The translations under genes were made by a program, and so were the position numbers. Of a stretch of DNA of 64,000 bases, positions 36,301 to 51,300 are shown piece by piece. Position 1 is the stretch's first letter, and the number at the start of each line of letters is the position of its first letter. The notes under the pieces are model-generated. The model worked only from the letters and a program-made list of their open reading frames with translations. It did no database searches and had not been told where the DNA came from. The DNA is taken from contig OX387605.1 in assembly GCA_947568835.1 (NCBI GenBank), positions 19,286,418 through 19,350,417 of the forward strand, written 5' to 3'. This stretch comes from Protonemura montana. Its lineage: Eukaryota > Arthropoda > Insecta > Plecoptera > Nemouridae.

Positions 36301-39300
36301 TTCTCAAAGTTTCTGTATCATCTTCCACACACTTGTTTTGTTCCCCAGCGCCACGTGATAATTAATTACAACCTTCCTAGACGGCAAGATAATTCACTTT
36401 TCTTGTATTATTACTCTCTCTCTGCTCGGCACACGGATATTCATCTGGAATTCCGAAACGCGTCGGCTGCTGGTTTCACCATGTTGCATGGTAACGTAAT
36501 CTCGAAAATCGCGACGGAAAACGCCAAAAAAATATAGCAAATGTTGCGAAATCACAGCGCAAAAACAATTAGTTTGACAAGTTCATTAAAGAAGTCAGTA
36601 CAGTTCACTCTCCACTTCGAAGGTGTCAATTACGGGGATCACTCTGCATTAGTCTTGCTCCGAAATCCTGAGTCGTAGAGTTCAAGAAGCCGCCTCGCGT
36701 GCTCGGCGCCGTTTTCCCTCTTTCGCCCGCATTCCCTTGTTCCACACAATTGTAATTCAGCGAACATCATTTATCACGGCTAGTCCCGTCGACAATCGCA
36801 CAGATATTTCACTCAGTTGCTGCTCGAACACGGCTTTTAAAAGTGAACCACTGCTGTTCCCGTCGTGAACCGAGCCGACGCGCGTGCTGGCGTCACGTAC
36901 AGAAAAATGTGCGTCGAATTACGGGTGGACGCGCGACTGATTGAACTATTTGACCCCTGGCCACACGGTCTTTTAGGGCCCGCGGTTCCTGCAAATGGCA
37001 CGCTTTTGTCTGTGCGTGCAGAAAAGGTGTGGTATTTATGCGTTTTTCTACGACCAGTGTTACAATTATTTCGGCTATTGTTCAAGTTGTACAAAGGCAA
37101 TGATCAAACCCCGTCAATTCTAGCGTTTTTGTTTCGAAAAAAAGTCACAAAGAGCAAAGGGTTTCGCGTTGCCATGCCCTGATAACTCAAAATACATAAG
37201 GAAGCCGCATCGTCGCTGTTTGAAACTGGTTAAAAGTTTTACACATAAGTTTCTATTGCCATTCCTTTTTCTGCTTCGTTTTCTTTCAAAACTAGTTTGC
37301 CATGTGCAGTTCTCATCTAAAGCGAGCAAATATTTTCATTCCACTGTCAGTATAACACCAGAAAACATGTCAACCTGATATGAAGTTAGAATCATATTAT
37401 TTTGCTATCAATTATATAATATTGTTTATTTGTACGATACATTTAAGTGCAAAAATAAACAGCTAACTCTTGTGAAAGTGACTAAATAGTAAATAGTAAA
37501 CAACAGCGATAATCACTTACCTGATTTTCTTTGAGATCTGTAAGGCTGAGATTGTGTACGAGATTCCTGAAACAAACAAAACAAAGTGGCGTCAGTGATT
37601 GCGTCCTCCAGCCGTTTGCCCAAAAACCACCCCGCCCCCCGCCGCCGGCCCAACCGGACAGAGATAATAATGTTACCACAACGAAACATAGCCCCTGATT
37701 CAATTCCACGCACAATCTATTTGAAATGAACGGGAATTACTGACAAGCCAACGCCGTCACGGCGCTGGCAGCGCTCGGCAACGCCGCCGGGAAAGCGCGT
37801 TGGCCATCGCAGCTCGGCATTTTGTTTGCTGGCGAAGGAACTGTGGAGCAGCACTTCAGTCAAGTGCGTCGTTAGTCTAGCGAGTCGACGAGCGGTCCTA
37901 CGAGGGGCCACGTTGCAGATTGCTTGAAACAAAATGCGCGTCGTACAAACCTACCACACAGTTTCTCATTTCATCCCGAATTCTGTGCATCACATGTGCT
38001 ACCGTTAGTATGTTACCGGTACTGGGAATACGCACGCGTGAAATTAATTCAGCCGAGGTCGATGGCAAAGGGTGGTATATCTTCATTGTGCCACAGTTCG
38101 ACTATAATTTTCCATATAAACTGAACCTTCTCAAATCTGGCGAAGCATCTAATCAATATCTCTACCCTCCTATAGAAATTACACATTCAAATTAGCAACG
38201 GTTTTACTAAATTGTAATTAAAGAATATGTTATCTAAGCCCACATCATTAAACGCATGGCGACCTCAACATACCAATACTCAATATTATTATAACATAAA
38301 CATGCGCAATATCTGGAATCCCCAGTCGGAATTACAGAAACCGAAATCTTAATGACGCCATAACAAAGCGGTTGTGACTTTCCCTATACACCAGAGATGA
38401 AAATCGCAATATACGCGTTGGCTTAAAATCAATGGACGCCTCCAGCTGCAAATCCACCACACCAATCGCAGGAATCAAGTCGTAATATCAGCATTAATCC
38501 TGCAGGGTGGACCCAATGTGGCCCGACCGAGCAGTAGAGACGCATACCTCGATGTGTAGCCATTCAAGTAGCGCGAGCGCCGCGATAAACAAGAAATGAA
38601 ATTGATGTTCCACAGGGATCCCGAGTCGGTCGAAGAACAGATTGGTTTCCTTTATCGCGACCCTCTCGCTCTCGTGGCTGTAGAGGCAGCGAGCAGCGCA
38701 CATTGATTCGCCGGGTTCTAATGGGTCTGCCATCGACTGGCCGGCGGTTGACGGCAGAACCAATACAAACGCCATGACGCAACGGCGTAGGCGAAAACAT
38801 CCTGCCCGGACGCCCGAAACGAGACATTGTGTACCAAAACACGCATCCGTTCCTGGACGTTTAAGCCCACGGTCGATCATAACGGTAATGGAGTAAAACA
38901 AAACATATTTCCACACGAAAGTGATTTTACATTGCTAGGAGGAAGATTGACCTTCAGCAAACGCGTACTTTGGCCGTCAGGTGCAACGTGTTTTGAATAG
39001 TACGCGTGCCATTCTGCGCGGCTGCATAAACGTATTCACAAAGAGCACGTGCACAAGTGTATAGAGTGCACGTGAGACTGTTAAGAGAGAGGAGAGAGAG
39101 CAAAGAAAACAATCGGTGGTAATAGAAGGGAAGATTGGGTCATGTATGTTGTCCGTTTTGCGCGTTATAGTCCCTGTCGATACGGGGGTTGATCGGGCGT
39201 AGCGAGCTCTGGCCGCATGGACGGTCACTCGGATGGCTGCCTTCAAATCTCCGAGTCCACTCCTGGTAATTGGGTCTCGGGAGAGCCACTGAAGCTGCTG

Positions 39301-42300
39301 CCACCTTCCTACCACCCGCCACCCTACCTGCCTCGAGCCGCCTAGTCAATCCCCGTGGCCCGCTCTAGACAAGCAAGAAGTCTTCCCCATACTCTCATCG
39401 ACACAAATCAAATCACTGACAACTGGCCAAAGGTGTTGGGCTCAGACTGCCAATTGTCTCAGTATGGATGAAGAACGGACACGATCAATACACTAGGTCA
39501 AAGTTTCAATAACAGTTTCCCCAGTTTGATCAAAATGTTTTGAAGAGTTTTCATGACGACACTCGGTAAAGTTGGTAAAAAAACTTTTGATACTCGAAAC
39601 TTATCAAATCATTTCTTTATTAAATAAAAAGCCACGTTATAAGCACCCTACAGTATTCCTGATGAGTAACGACGTTGTACCCACTTCCCCCACCCCTACA
39701 CCCTCGTACCACGAGCCAGCACAAGGGAGTAATTGCAACAATTAGTTGGTACACGACTTCACCTAAGCGTCCCAACTTTTGTCATCAAGAATGGATCGCA
39801 GCAGCATGGAGAACGCCCATACACACCGACAGTGATTCGCCAGGTGATTCAACAGGACTACTCTTTTATCACCGCTATCGACCATTACTGGCACATAGCA
39901 CGCCCTCCACTCGGCCGTAAACCGAGTCGACAGTCGTCTGCTCGACCTCTGCTACAAGCTATACAGTAACGTCTTGCAATAGGCTTTCATCTAGACAAGA
40001 GTCAATTTTTCTTTTACGGCGTTCGGCTCCAGATTTCAGTGGCCATCACAGCAGCACCCATTAAGTTATATAGGCCGGAAGGGTCATGTGATTGCATTTT
40101 TCCAGTCCAGTGAGAGATTAGCAATGGCTTTCTGTGGAACGAGTCTGATAATCCACGGCCTTGTGAGTGGAACAAGTGCTGTTGTTAATCCCGACGGGCA
40201 GCTGGGCGATGCTGTCAGAACGCTGGATGCTAAGGATCAGCATGCGGACCCTGCCGCAGGAGATGTAGGACCGAGGGACCGAGGGACATGTAACCCTTCT
40301 GTCACCGGATTAGCAGCAGGTCTGGCTGACATGTCGGCCATGTCTGTACTCACTTGCTCGTAGGGACCTCCGTAAAGATCGATAGCTGGTATATCGCCGA
40401 TCTCTAACACTTCCACCTGAATAATATTACGGCGGTAGTTCGTCATCTATATAAACGAAATTAAGTTTTGAAGTTAAGGGAAGTGGAAGGGAATCGAATC
40501 ATCTTTGCAGTTCAAAGGCAAAGTTTTTTTCTGATATACACGACTTTGAAGTTGTGTCGTTAACCTGATATGTAGCAAAACTGTGGAGTAAGTTGGTCCG
40601 CGTATGTGGAGTTGAAGCACACATGAAGAATTGTAGCGCGGCGCGAAAGATGCACATTTGCGGGTTGACGGCTCAACAGTCACGGGAAAGTTTGCAACTA
40701 GGGGAGCAATAAATTCGCTGAAATTACGCTTCAAACTTGGGTAAATCTTGGTCACTATTCACTGGTCTGAATATATTGAGGGTTGCAAAAAAACAAAAAG
40801 AGTCCGCGGAATCGAGTGCAAGAAAACACTCTACGAAGAATTGGCATCGAAAAGTTAGGCAATAAGATGACAGATATGCAAACTTTCCGTGTAAGTATGA
40901 GCGTATGCCAGAAGATGAAAGTGATGGCTACCACTTTGATTCCCAAAAAAAAAAAAAAAAATCGGCCTGTAGAAAATTCGTTCTGATCCAGCGAGCACAC
41001 TGAAGTTTTCAATATTTTCCATATAGGATCTTTTTCGTTTTAGTTCAAAATTGATATTTCTGAGGCAAAGTCATCGAAAGAAGGCTTATCCCATTTCCCT
41101 TGACGAGCAAATTTGCATTCGGCCACCCGTTCGCTTTGTCGATCTCAATTCGGCGGTCTACACAAAACATCAAAAACACTTTGTTCACTCTCCCCATCTC
41201 ACCACTACACGGGTCGCCGGAAAATGTGTATCCGCTTGCCTTCATATTTCACAAGCAGTGGAAGAAAACGTGGAAGAAATTCACTCACACATCCCTCGCG
41301 CCAAGAAATAGTGCAAATTGCAGGCCAAACGCAATTTCCGCATAGAACCGGCAAATTAAAAAAAATTCGGAAAGGAGACGCGAATTTTCTAGAAAAGCAA
41401 AGATCTGGGAAAAGTCTTTGCAAACAATAATTCCGCAGCCGTGTGCCCGAAACTGAAAACCCGAGCGCGGTGCGACGAAGGTAGGAAAAGTTTCAAATAC
41501 AATTATAGATAATTTTGCTTTATCTTCACAAAGCTTTGTTCGCGTTTGATTCTGGAAATGTGCACAGCACTCTGTAAATGAAATGCGCTGCTCCGGGTCG
41601 CTATGTAATGCGATGCCGGCGAAGCAGCGGAATTATTCGTATAAATTATGAAACAAGCGAAACGCGAGATCCATGGCCTCAGATCTTAGACGTTTCTACG
41701 AGCACAAGATCTCGATCCAACCGCAGGCAAAGGATCCAACTACATCGCCGCCGCCTTGTTGTTTCCTCTTCGTCTGACATCCTTCACGATAATCACGCAA
41801 CCACCAAAGTGCACTGAAATGAAAATCCTATAAGAAAATGCGATTTTCCGCTGAAAAATTCACCAGCTGGATCGAATTTGCAGTTCGCAGAACACATAGG
41901 TAACGTGGATGCGGTTCATTAAAAAGATTATATACCTTGACTGCCGCTATCGAGAATTCGCGGAACCCGCTAAATCCATACATCGCAGATTTATTACATA
42001 GTCCTCTGGCAAGAGCATTTCGGCGAAGAGGGTGCCTCTTCTATAACACATACACACCGGGGTATGGATTAATGTCGGACACGTAGCATTCTCTCTAGCC
42101 CTTGCACCAGCTAGGCCGGGTAGGGCAGGATAGGGCAGGATAGGGCAGGATTACGGTGAAGAGGAAAGTCGGCCAGGAACGGACAAATTGCTCAAGTAAT
42201 GGACCCGCCATTGCCGCTAACCGGCTCAAATGGCGTCTTAATTACTGTCTTACCTCGTGCTGCCTCGACGGAGACTAAGCGGAAATTACGATCCATCTCG

Positions 42301-45300
42301 ACGAGAAAATAATGAGTTCCCTCGTCCGCCTCCCCTCGAAAGAAAATGTTGTCGAGAAAGGTTTTACGGAAAAACAGTCGCGGAAAAATACAAGTAATGG
42401 CGAAGAGTCTTAGATGTTAGCCGATAAATAAGAACGCGTTTAAGTTGAGAGGAAGCATTTTTTTATTAATGTTTGGAATGTTGATATAAGAATGCAATAA
42501 CTGTGCAATGCGAAAGTACAGCGCAATTGCGTTTTGAGCTGACGTGATGGTAACCGCTTCTGAGTTCAGGCGATTATTTTAATGTACGCTAGCAACGATT
42601 ACTTTAATGACGATGTAAAACTAATGAAGCCTTCAACAATTTTACGATAATTATAGTCGTAGCAATTCAGGTATAGTTGCGCTGAGAAATGCAAAACAGC
42701 GTCGGAATTATTTCGCAGCTATTAACCCCGCGAGCGCGAGTCGGAGCCTACAATTAAAACGGATTTTAATTCAATGCCGCTTGCCACGATTCGCACAGAT
42801 GAAAATGAGAGAAAAAAATCGTCTACGAAAGTACGAAAATAAAATTCTTGGCCTGCGCAGGATAATCCGCAGCGATAACTCCCAGTGGATGTCATGCCTA
42901 ATATATTTGCCAGGATTTACATATCCTTACGGATTACAAATGAGGTGGAATTGCTCTGCAGTCGTCTAGCTTCCTATCAAGAAATAAAGTACATCCACGC
43001 TCGTAGGCCAAGATGTATTCTTCGAAGGGCAAAACGGCACATGTGTCTTGCTCTTGCGCACTTCGCATAGCTGCGGCTCATTGATGAACTCACGTCCCCC
43101 AAATACGACTCCCCAGATGATCACAAAATGGCGACTCGTCATCGCGGCGTGGGGGGAGGGATGGAGGCACGTTACCGCCGGCACACTATTTCGACCATCA
43201 TATCTCGAACCAGGCATCGAGTTATCTACTTCGCCAGACACGCCAGCCTCGGGAAATCCAGCCGGGAAAGCCAACGGGAAACTGGTTCACGAGCCGAAAA
43301 CTCCGGATTGCTGCCTACTCAGCTAGCGAGGAAATTGGAGCCAATACGTAATAGGGACGTAGCTTCGTTGTCCATTTTCCTCATACCTGGACGTAATAAT
43401 ATCGGGCTTTTTCTCCGGACTTTGTGAATGGGGCCTTCTTCCTCTGAAGATTCGAAATAGAACTCAACACAATGAAAGTAATACGCAGAATATTCGCCCA
43501 TACTGGTATTTTGAATTTTGCAATTTAATGATCGGATGTATGTATATGAAAAATGAGATACGTTGCTACTGGAAAGACTTTTATGAAAGTTAATGATGAT
43601 TTTGCAGAGATGATGCAATTTCTTCGGGAAAATATAAAGTAATCTTATAAACATGACCTCCAACTGATTACGTCAAATCTACATCAAACGCAAGTATACA
43701 GCGTAATTGGGCGTACTAAAACATCGCCACCAGCTCACTTTGAAGATCAAACCTCACGGATTACCAGAACTATTCCGAAACTGTTAAATTAACACTGGCA
43801 CCTCCACCAGGCCCACAAGTGAAATTAAATTACACTGACATGTTTCAAACACACCCAGTTTCCTCTATGTACAGGAATAAACGGCGTCAGTGACAGAATG
43901 TGCTGTGTACATTGAGTGCACGTACAAAGCCACGCGCTCAACCACACACATGGACGTTTGGACCCTGCATAGGGTCTGAGTATGTAGAGAGCGTGTACCC
44001 ACCGGCATGCGCCCGCCGGGCGGCCCACATAGCGCGACTGATATGTATAAATTTAATAGGAACGGTTTTGCGGTGCGTAATGTGGCCAGGTAATGTGTAA
44101 CAGGAATAAGAGAACAGGTGTTCGGGACGCACATGCATCACTATGTCTAGCCAGGTGAATTATGCACAAACATGCGTCTCACTTTACATCGCCGACCGAA
44201 AACGTGCGTCGGCGGCGTCGCGGCGTTGACCAACACGTGACCTGGCGTGGATCGATCGCGATACAAGGATGTGGGAGGTTTCCGTGTCGAAAGAAACACG
44301 TGTTGGAGCACGCGGTGCGATTCTCATGGCTTTATATTGAGAAAGTTTCATCGTTTTTTATTTACGCTACAAAGTTGATGGCTTAGAAAGACCGCGTTGG
44401 TGAGAAGGGAGCTTGGAAAATGATAATTCGTTTCGTTTGTCATGCACTATAAGCAGATAATTTGCGTGGTGTATTTATTTGACTAAAATAATTTGCCGAA
44501 ATCCGTCGAGTTTAGTTGGAAGTTTTGCCTACAGGCGCCTATCTGTACACCCGTTGACAGCGAGAAAGATACGAATGCGACGCGATCACGTTCGTCGAAA
44601 GGATCCAATACACCCAATACGCTATTACAGAGTGCGAATAAAATCGGTAATCTGCCAATACTTTATTATGACAGCGATTATTGAATAACGACAGCTGCTA
44701 AATCAATTTTACTGTCGACATTTTACCAGATTTCATACTCGCTCGCGAGGCCATCAATATCGCGTAGAGCGCCAACGCCATAAGCCACCGCGGGCCTCGG
44801 TACCCCCCCCCCCCCCCTCCCCCAACCACCCCCCACAACCCCTACTGTCAATTGTCTAATTAAAATCGGCGGTGGAATTCGCATCACGAATGACGAAACT
44901 AACGGTCAGAATCTATCACCCGAAAAGTGGTTTAACCTGATTTATTTGATCTTTTTCACTCTCGAGGGCTAATTCGAACACTACACCATGGTGGAATGAC
45001 TGTCCACAGATCATATATTTTAGTCGAGGCTTTTTGATTTTCATCTCTAGTATTAGCATATCCGTAGAAGCTTCCCACTACAAGTTTTGACGGGGACGGT
45101 AGCGTGCGGGGATAATTTGTTAAAAAATATGAAAATACACTAAGTTCTATATACACTATGTCCATTTCCAGTGTTGCTGAAATCCGTGAAACTCTCTGAA
45201 AACTACAGCAATAAATTCGCATACAAAATTTATCCTCCCAATTTAGAAACAGTCGATTTCGTAATATACAACGCGTCGAGCGTTAATTAACTGTGAAACA

Positions 45301-48300
45301 TTTATTTAAAGCTGGCCAAACTTTTTACCGTATATGCAAATTGGTTTCAGTGAATACAGTAGTAGTATTTGGCTAGCGGTGCGTCAGCCGAGCTTATGGC
45401 GTCGCGACGTCGCTCGGGCCGTCGTATTTGCATAGGACGGGCGTCGATGACGCACATCTGCATACGACAACAATCGGAGTCGGCCAATCGTGAGGCTAGA
45501 CCGAGCCACCATGAAACTTTTACAAAACAACAATAGAACGCCTACTTTTCGTTCGCTTTTGTTTTGACAGTTTTGTTACTAGTAGTTTTAAGGGTGATTT
45601 TAGCGATCATAATGATAGTACGATAGTATCGTTAAGTGTGTAAAGGGTCGTGATCTGGACATGTTTGTACAAGTGCACTTAACCACCAATAGGAATTATC
45701 TGATCGATTCACTACTTCCTGGCCTAATTACTGTAATGACATCACATCGACGGTATCGAACAAACACACACACATATACATATATATACACGACCACTAA
45801 AATTAGTTTATAATCTTAATTAGTGGCGCATTTAATGGCAATAACAGCATCAGATGTAATCATAGATGCACAAGTGCAATATTCACAGTGCCACCGGCAC
45901 CAGCAATCATCGCCATGGACCATCGAGGTAAACAAACACAAAACTACTGAGTGATCCATTGAATGTTGCTACCCTTATTGTATGACTGTCAGGTCAATGA
46001 GATTTCTCGGTAAGGACTGTCTAGCCAATGGATAATTGTCAATTCGCGGTATTTAGTTGACCTACATTAGCTATGTTATTAATATTATTAACTAGGTACT
46101 CTAAGATTGGTAAGTCAACATCTCGGAGTATAAAATCTAGAAACAAAATAGAGAAGTGCAGTTAATGTCATCACGTCATTATCCTAGAGGTTGGTAAGGA
46201 TTTGCACTCGCTATTTTCAGTATAGGTATATAGTCGAGAATTGGTAAAAAAAAAAAGTTCTTGCCTCACTCAACCTCTCGCACGAGGAACACTATGTCCA
46301 TTAGCAAATTGTAGTTGTGTTTACGCGCGGAAATACATCAAATATAGCCATCTCATTTGTGGGTCATATGTTTACGAGATTCGTGAAATAATAGCTCTTA
46401 ACCTGATTATAATTATTATTAAAAGACGTTCTCTATAATTATAATGTTGAGTAATGACGGCTAATTGAACGTTGTGTCATATAGTATACTGAGTTTATTA
46501 TCGGATTAGATCGTTTTTGTGAGAATCAAGAGTGATTATGGATGATGAGCGACCTGAAAAAAGTTTTCATATCAAGTCAGGTAAAAGATAAAGCGCACTT
46601 TCATCATGCAGAAATGGGTGATTTAAATGTCACGTTTGGCGGCACCTCGTTGCTTGCTAGGTACTATAAAAATGATCAACTCATGAATTGCACTTTGAAA
46701 GTAATAAATGAGAAAAGTTAAGTTTTGAATTCGGTTATTATAATAGTGCCATTGCCGTGAAGGAACTAAATATGACTGCACACTTTGAATGAGAAAAACT
46801 ATTACACATTACATTCAGCGATCCATACAGTTCACATTTTCATACACCACAGACCGAACATATTTTACTTGCAGCGTTTACTAAATCTAAAATGGCGAAT
46901 AGGACACACCCACTTTTTTTTATGTACGCAGCAGGCCTTAATGTGGGGTAATTCAGGTCAAAACAAGAATATCTTAAAGAAGTTGAGGTCTCTGGGGGGG
47001 AGGCAAGATGTTGCTACTTGTGTACGTTGGCGCTGTGAAAGTTTAGTACACACTGGTGAAACAGTTTAACCAATTACGTCTGACAGTAACGTTGTTTACT
47101 ATAAGTACATTTTTTCTGGTCCATTGTGCATAAACAGTCTTTGCCAACAGCATAATTCCTGCAGAATTGCCCGCTAGGAAATTAGAGTGAATAATGCATA
47201 CAAGTGTTCAACTGACAAAATTAAATTACTAACCGACGTTAAGCAGCATTTTCTTCAGTAAGAATTTAATTGTTGAGTGGAGTTTTTAACTCAATTTCTG
47301 TCCACCTATCGGCTGTTTTACAAACCAAGAGTTTCAAATAAATTTGCAGTAAAAACTTGACGTATCGTTATGTACGATGCACGAAAAACTGCTCAAAACA
47401 TTAAATTACATGCACGCGATATTTAAAAAGCAAAACATTAATTAAATTTTGTTACATTATAAAATATTGTTACGACGGTCGCATGTTCGAATTATCAGAA
47501 GATAACGAAACACGACACTGAAGTATAAGCCTTGAACCCTTGAAAAAAACCTGGCGCGAATTTTTTAAAACTTTTTGCTTGTCGCACTTCCACCAACTAC
47601 TTTCGGAATGCACCAGTAGATGTTTAATATTCTGTACGTTGGTATACAAATTTTCTTGCAGTATCAATTTGAATAAAAGTAGGACAGATCCATTTTCAAA
47701 GAAATAGAAAAACGCTGAGCTTTGTCATTTCCTCTTCATGGAAAAGCCTTGCGATCATACAAAATAAAATTTTCCAGCAGTGTTCACTCATCACCGTACA
47801 TAATGTTGACAATACTCAATCGCATAACAAAAAACACTTCCAGATATTGTAACACAACACCGAAATCCAAATAAAAACACCACAAAGAATCCTGACCAAT
47901 ATGGATACGTCTCAACAAGGTAAAAAAAAAAAATCGACCTGAAAATAAGTCTCCTTAGAAAATTCTAATAGGACACCGGCTTTAACACTCATCCAACATA
48001 CATTCCATGTATTCAGCTGAAGATGCCGATTGGATACATGCAGTCAACTCGTATCTCTCCAGCACCCTCGACTCACACCCTTTGAATACCTAATGAGACG
48101 CCCTCTTATCACTCCTGCTCCTGCCTGGGACGCCGACCCCAGGCAAAAACACAGTCGGAATTCCATTATTACGTGTTACCGCGACACAACCCAGCAGACA
48201 CAAAGCACACTAAGCAATGTGGGATTGTGGCACAATACGGCGATGGCGGCTGGAAGGTGGAATTCGGGAGACCAGCGAGTATTGTTCGTTGAGGCTTAGC

Positions 48301-51300
48301 GTTTAGTGCTTGGACAAGGCATTACAGGAGACGGAAAAGTACATCCAGGCTGCAAAGCAATGGGTGTTTCGGCTTTCCTGCAACAATCATGGACATTTTG
48401 TTGCGATTTGGTCTTGGTATTACATAAGCTGACTTTAAACATGGTGACAGGAAAGTCACAGGCTAAGAGCGTGTCTTTGGGAAATGAAATAAAAAAGAAA
48501 TTAAAAAAAAAAGGAAACTTGGGCACCAGAAATAATCCGATCTTGACCTAGCAGGATACAGGAATGGAAATACGAGTAAATTAATTTTGTAATTTTAATC
48601 GAATTAAATTCGGGAATTTCGTGGTATTTGAAAGCATGGCTAACGTTAGCGGAAAGTTTGAAACATGCCGTACCATAAGTTTCCCCTGATGGTATCCGAT
48701 AAATGGCAGCAATATCAACTTGATGTTAGTTGGTTTGCACAAGTGTAGCGCTCGGTATAATATTCTGGCGAACTGCGACCTTCGCTCTTCGGTATTGAAC
48801 TTGCAAGTAGAAAGTGGTAAGCAAGCTGCTATTGTACACAGACAGGTCCTCCGTTGTGTTGTTTGTGATGCCCTGCGCACCCATCGCAGTGGAGGGTTCC
48901 TTTTCATTTATACGGTTAATTAATTAGACGAACATCAACAAATTAAGCTGTGATATATGCGGGCATAAAGCAATTACACACCAGTTCATGACCTTGTACG
49001 TGTACGCTTTCAACTCACGACTGGGAAGTAAACAATTATAATATTACTTGGCATAGCAAAGTTGTTTTAAAATGTCCACAGTAAAATCATACGAAGAGGG
49101 TTCTAACCGTCGAAAAAGCTGGTTTGGGTAAGATAAAAGTAATGTTATTAAATCAGAGCTTTTGGATAGCCAAAAAAGGGAAGCATGTTAAAATATGAAC
49201 ACAGATATTTCTGAAATGCTTCGCAATTTTTTTTTTTTTTGGTAAAATCTGAAAGCTTTTGGCGGTAATGCGTAGTCTCGTTCGAAATTGAATTGAATAA
49301 ATTGAGATTAACTGAAACGGGGTGTATATGAAAAATAAATAGCTTCCAGTCATCTCAAGCTGTAAAATCAAGAGCTCTCAGTGTATATATACCAAAGTAA
49401 TTGGCTCAAATTGAGCGTCTCCTTCACGACGCCAACGTTTTTCCCGGCGTCGTGACGCCAAGCAAACATAGCTCCGTTCGTTCTCTACACTTTCCCGTAG
49501 GTACCTAGAGCGCTTTTCCGCTTTTCCGACTGCAGACAGCAAATTTCCCGCACGCTCTATCGGGTTTCCTTCTCTAAGCCTACACCTACAAACCCCCCAC
49601 CCACCACTAAAACAACGTTAATCTGCGAAAATTGCACGCGTTGCTATACGCGTCAACGATTACCTAATTTCCTAGATGATTATTAGACAGTTTATACCTT
49701 GTATTGTTTCATTATATAATTTCGAAAACTTCGGAACTATTTTGCATGCAGATGGAAATTTCCGTGATCATGGCTATTATGATTTTCATCGTGCGTTTCG
49801 CGCAAAGCGTAATCTCGTTTTCCGACATAGTTAAGATTCTCTTTGTTATAGAATGTATGCAATGGTATTGAATACATGATAAGGAAGACGCTTGGAAAAT
49901 TGGGATGATTAATAGTATATTGAACCTTAATTAATCGAACACGACGGGGATGGTGTAAATCAGCCCTTGCTCCCATAAAGACAAAGTGATATTGTTATCA
50001 AAGTCTTACATGTTATGCAATAATTTAGAATAAGTTAGTTTTGTGCACAATTTTTGGTGAAACCAAAATGGCAGCGAACGAAATTAATATTTTGAGAAAA
50101 ACATACAATTGTTTTTGATTGCTGCTAACATCTCCCGATTATGCAAATGGCATTTCCAAAAGACTAGAACCAAAAAAAAATTGACTGAGACCTATCGAAA
50201 AAATCACTAGAAAAAAAAAGATTCCAGAAGTGGAAGTAGTTCGAATGGAGCCATCAGAAACAATCGGGTAGAATCTGAGTAGGCGTGAAACGTGAACCAT
50301 GGAAAGGTGTGGTTAATCTGATGAGAGAAAATGCAGCTTTTAATGGTGGGCTCTTCTGTTCGGTATTGATTCGGCATCATGTGTTCTTGGCAGACAACTT
50401 TTTCCGCACACCGCGGCGTTCTGATATTCAACCAAAAACCCATTGAAGCACAGTTCCATTGACGAACGGACCATTTCGATGAGAAAAACATGGCTGCAAT
50501 TCGAAGGTTGATAAGGATTTACCTCATGAAATTAAGTTTATGTACAAAGACTTTTTTTAACCCGCGTATTTCTATGCAGTTACTGGAATTTCTTAAAAAA
50601 TATTTATAATTTTAGCTGGAGTGCAAGGCACCTCCATCGTCCTGAAAATGGATTGCAAAATGCTCAAAACCTGACACATTCTTTGGTTAATGTGTTTTCG
50701 GTTTTTGAACGAAACTTTAGACTGATTTTTTGTTGCTTGTGTTCTTGAATGATCAACGAATGTTGGACTGAGAACGAATATTGTTTTCAAGAAGGTGCTA
50801 AGGGTCGAAAAATGTGTGTGACATGTTTCTTCTACGCACGTAACTTAGATATTTTTTGCTCGGAGTTTTAGTGACCTTGACATCTCTAAATTCATTCTTT
50901 TGGTAAAATAAATGCTCAGTAAAATTTAATTTTCGAGGTCATGGCTTCTTTACTCAAGGAATTCAAACACCGTGGGTACGAATTTCAAAATTGCGTTTTG
51001 CAAACTAGATACACACACACACACACATCTAATAATATTTATGTAAAGCTAAGCGAGGGAGATGTTTAATGCAAACCAAGCGTGCCAAAAGCATTAACGG
51101 GTTCCTTGGTGGACGATGTGGTCCATAAGTTTCAACACGGGCATGAAAATTTAGAGCAGCACTTAGTTCAGCTTTTGCTCACCACCTAAATTCTAATAAC
51201 AAGTTCTACACCTAGGGGGCTCTGCACTCAGTCTTGTATGAGAAACATCGATCAACAAACTTTCAGAATATTACAAATATTTTTTAATCATAACTAGCAA

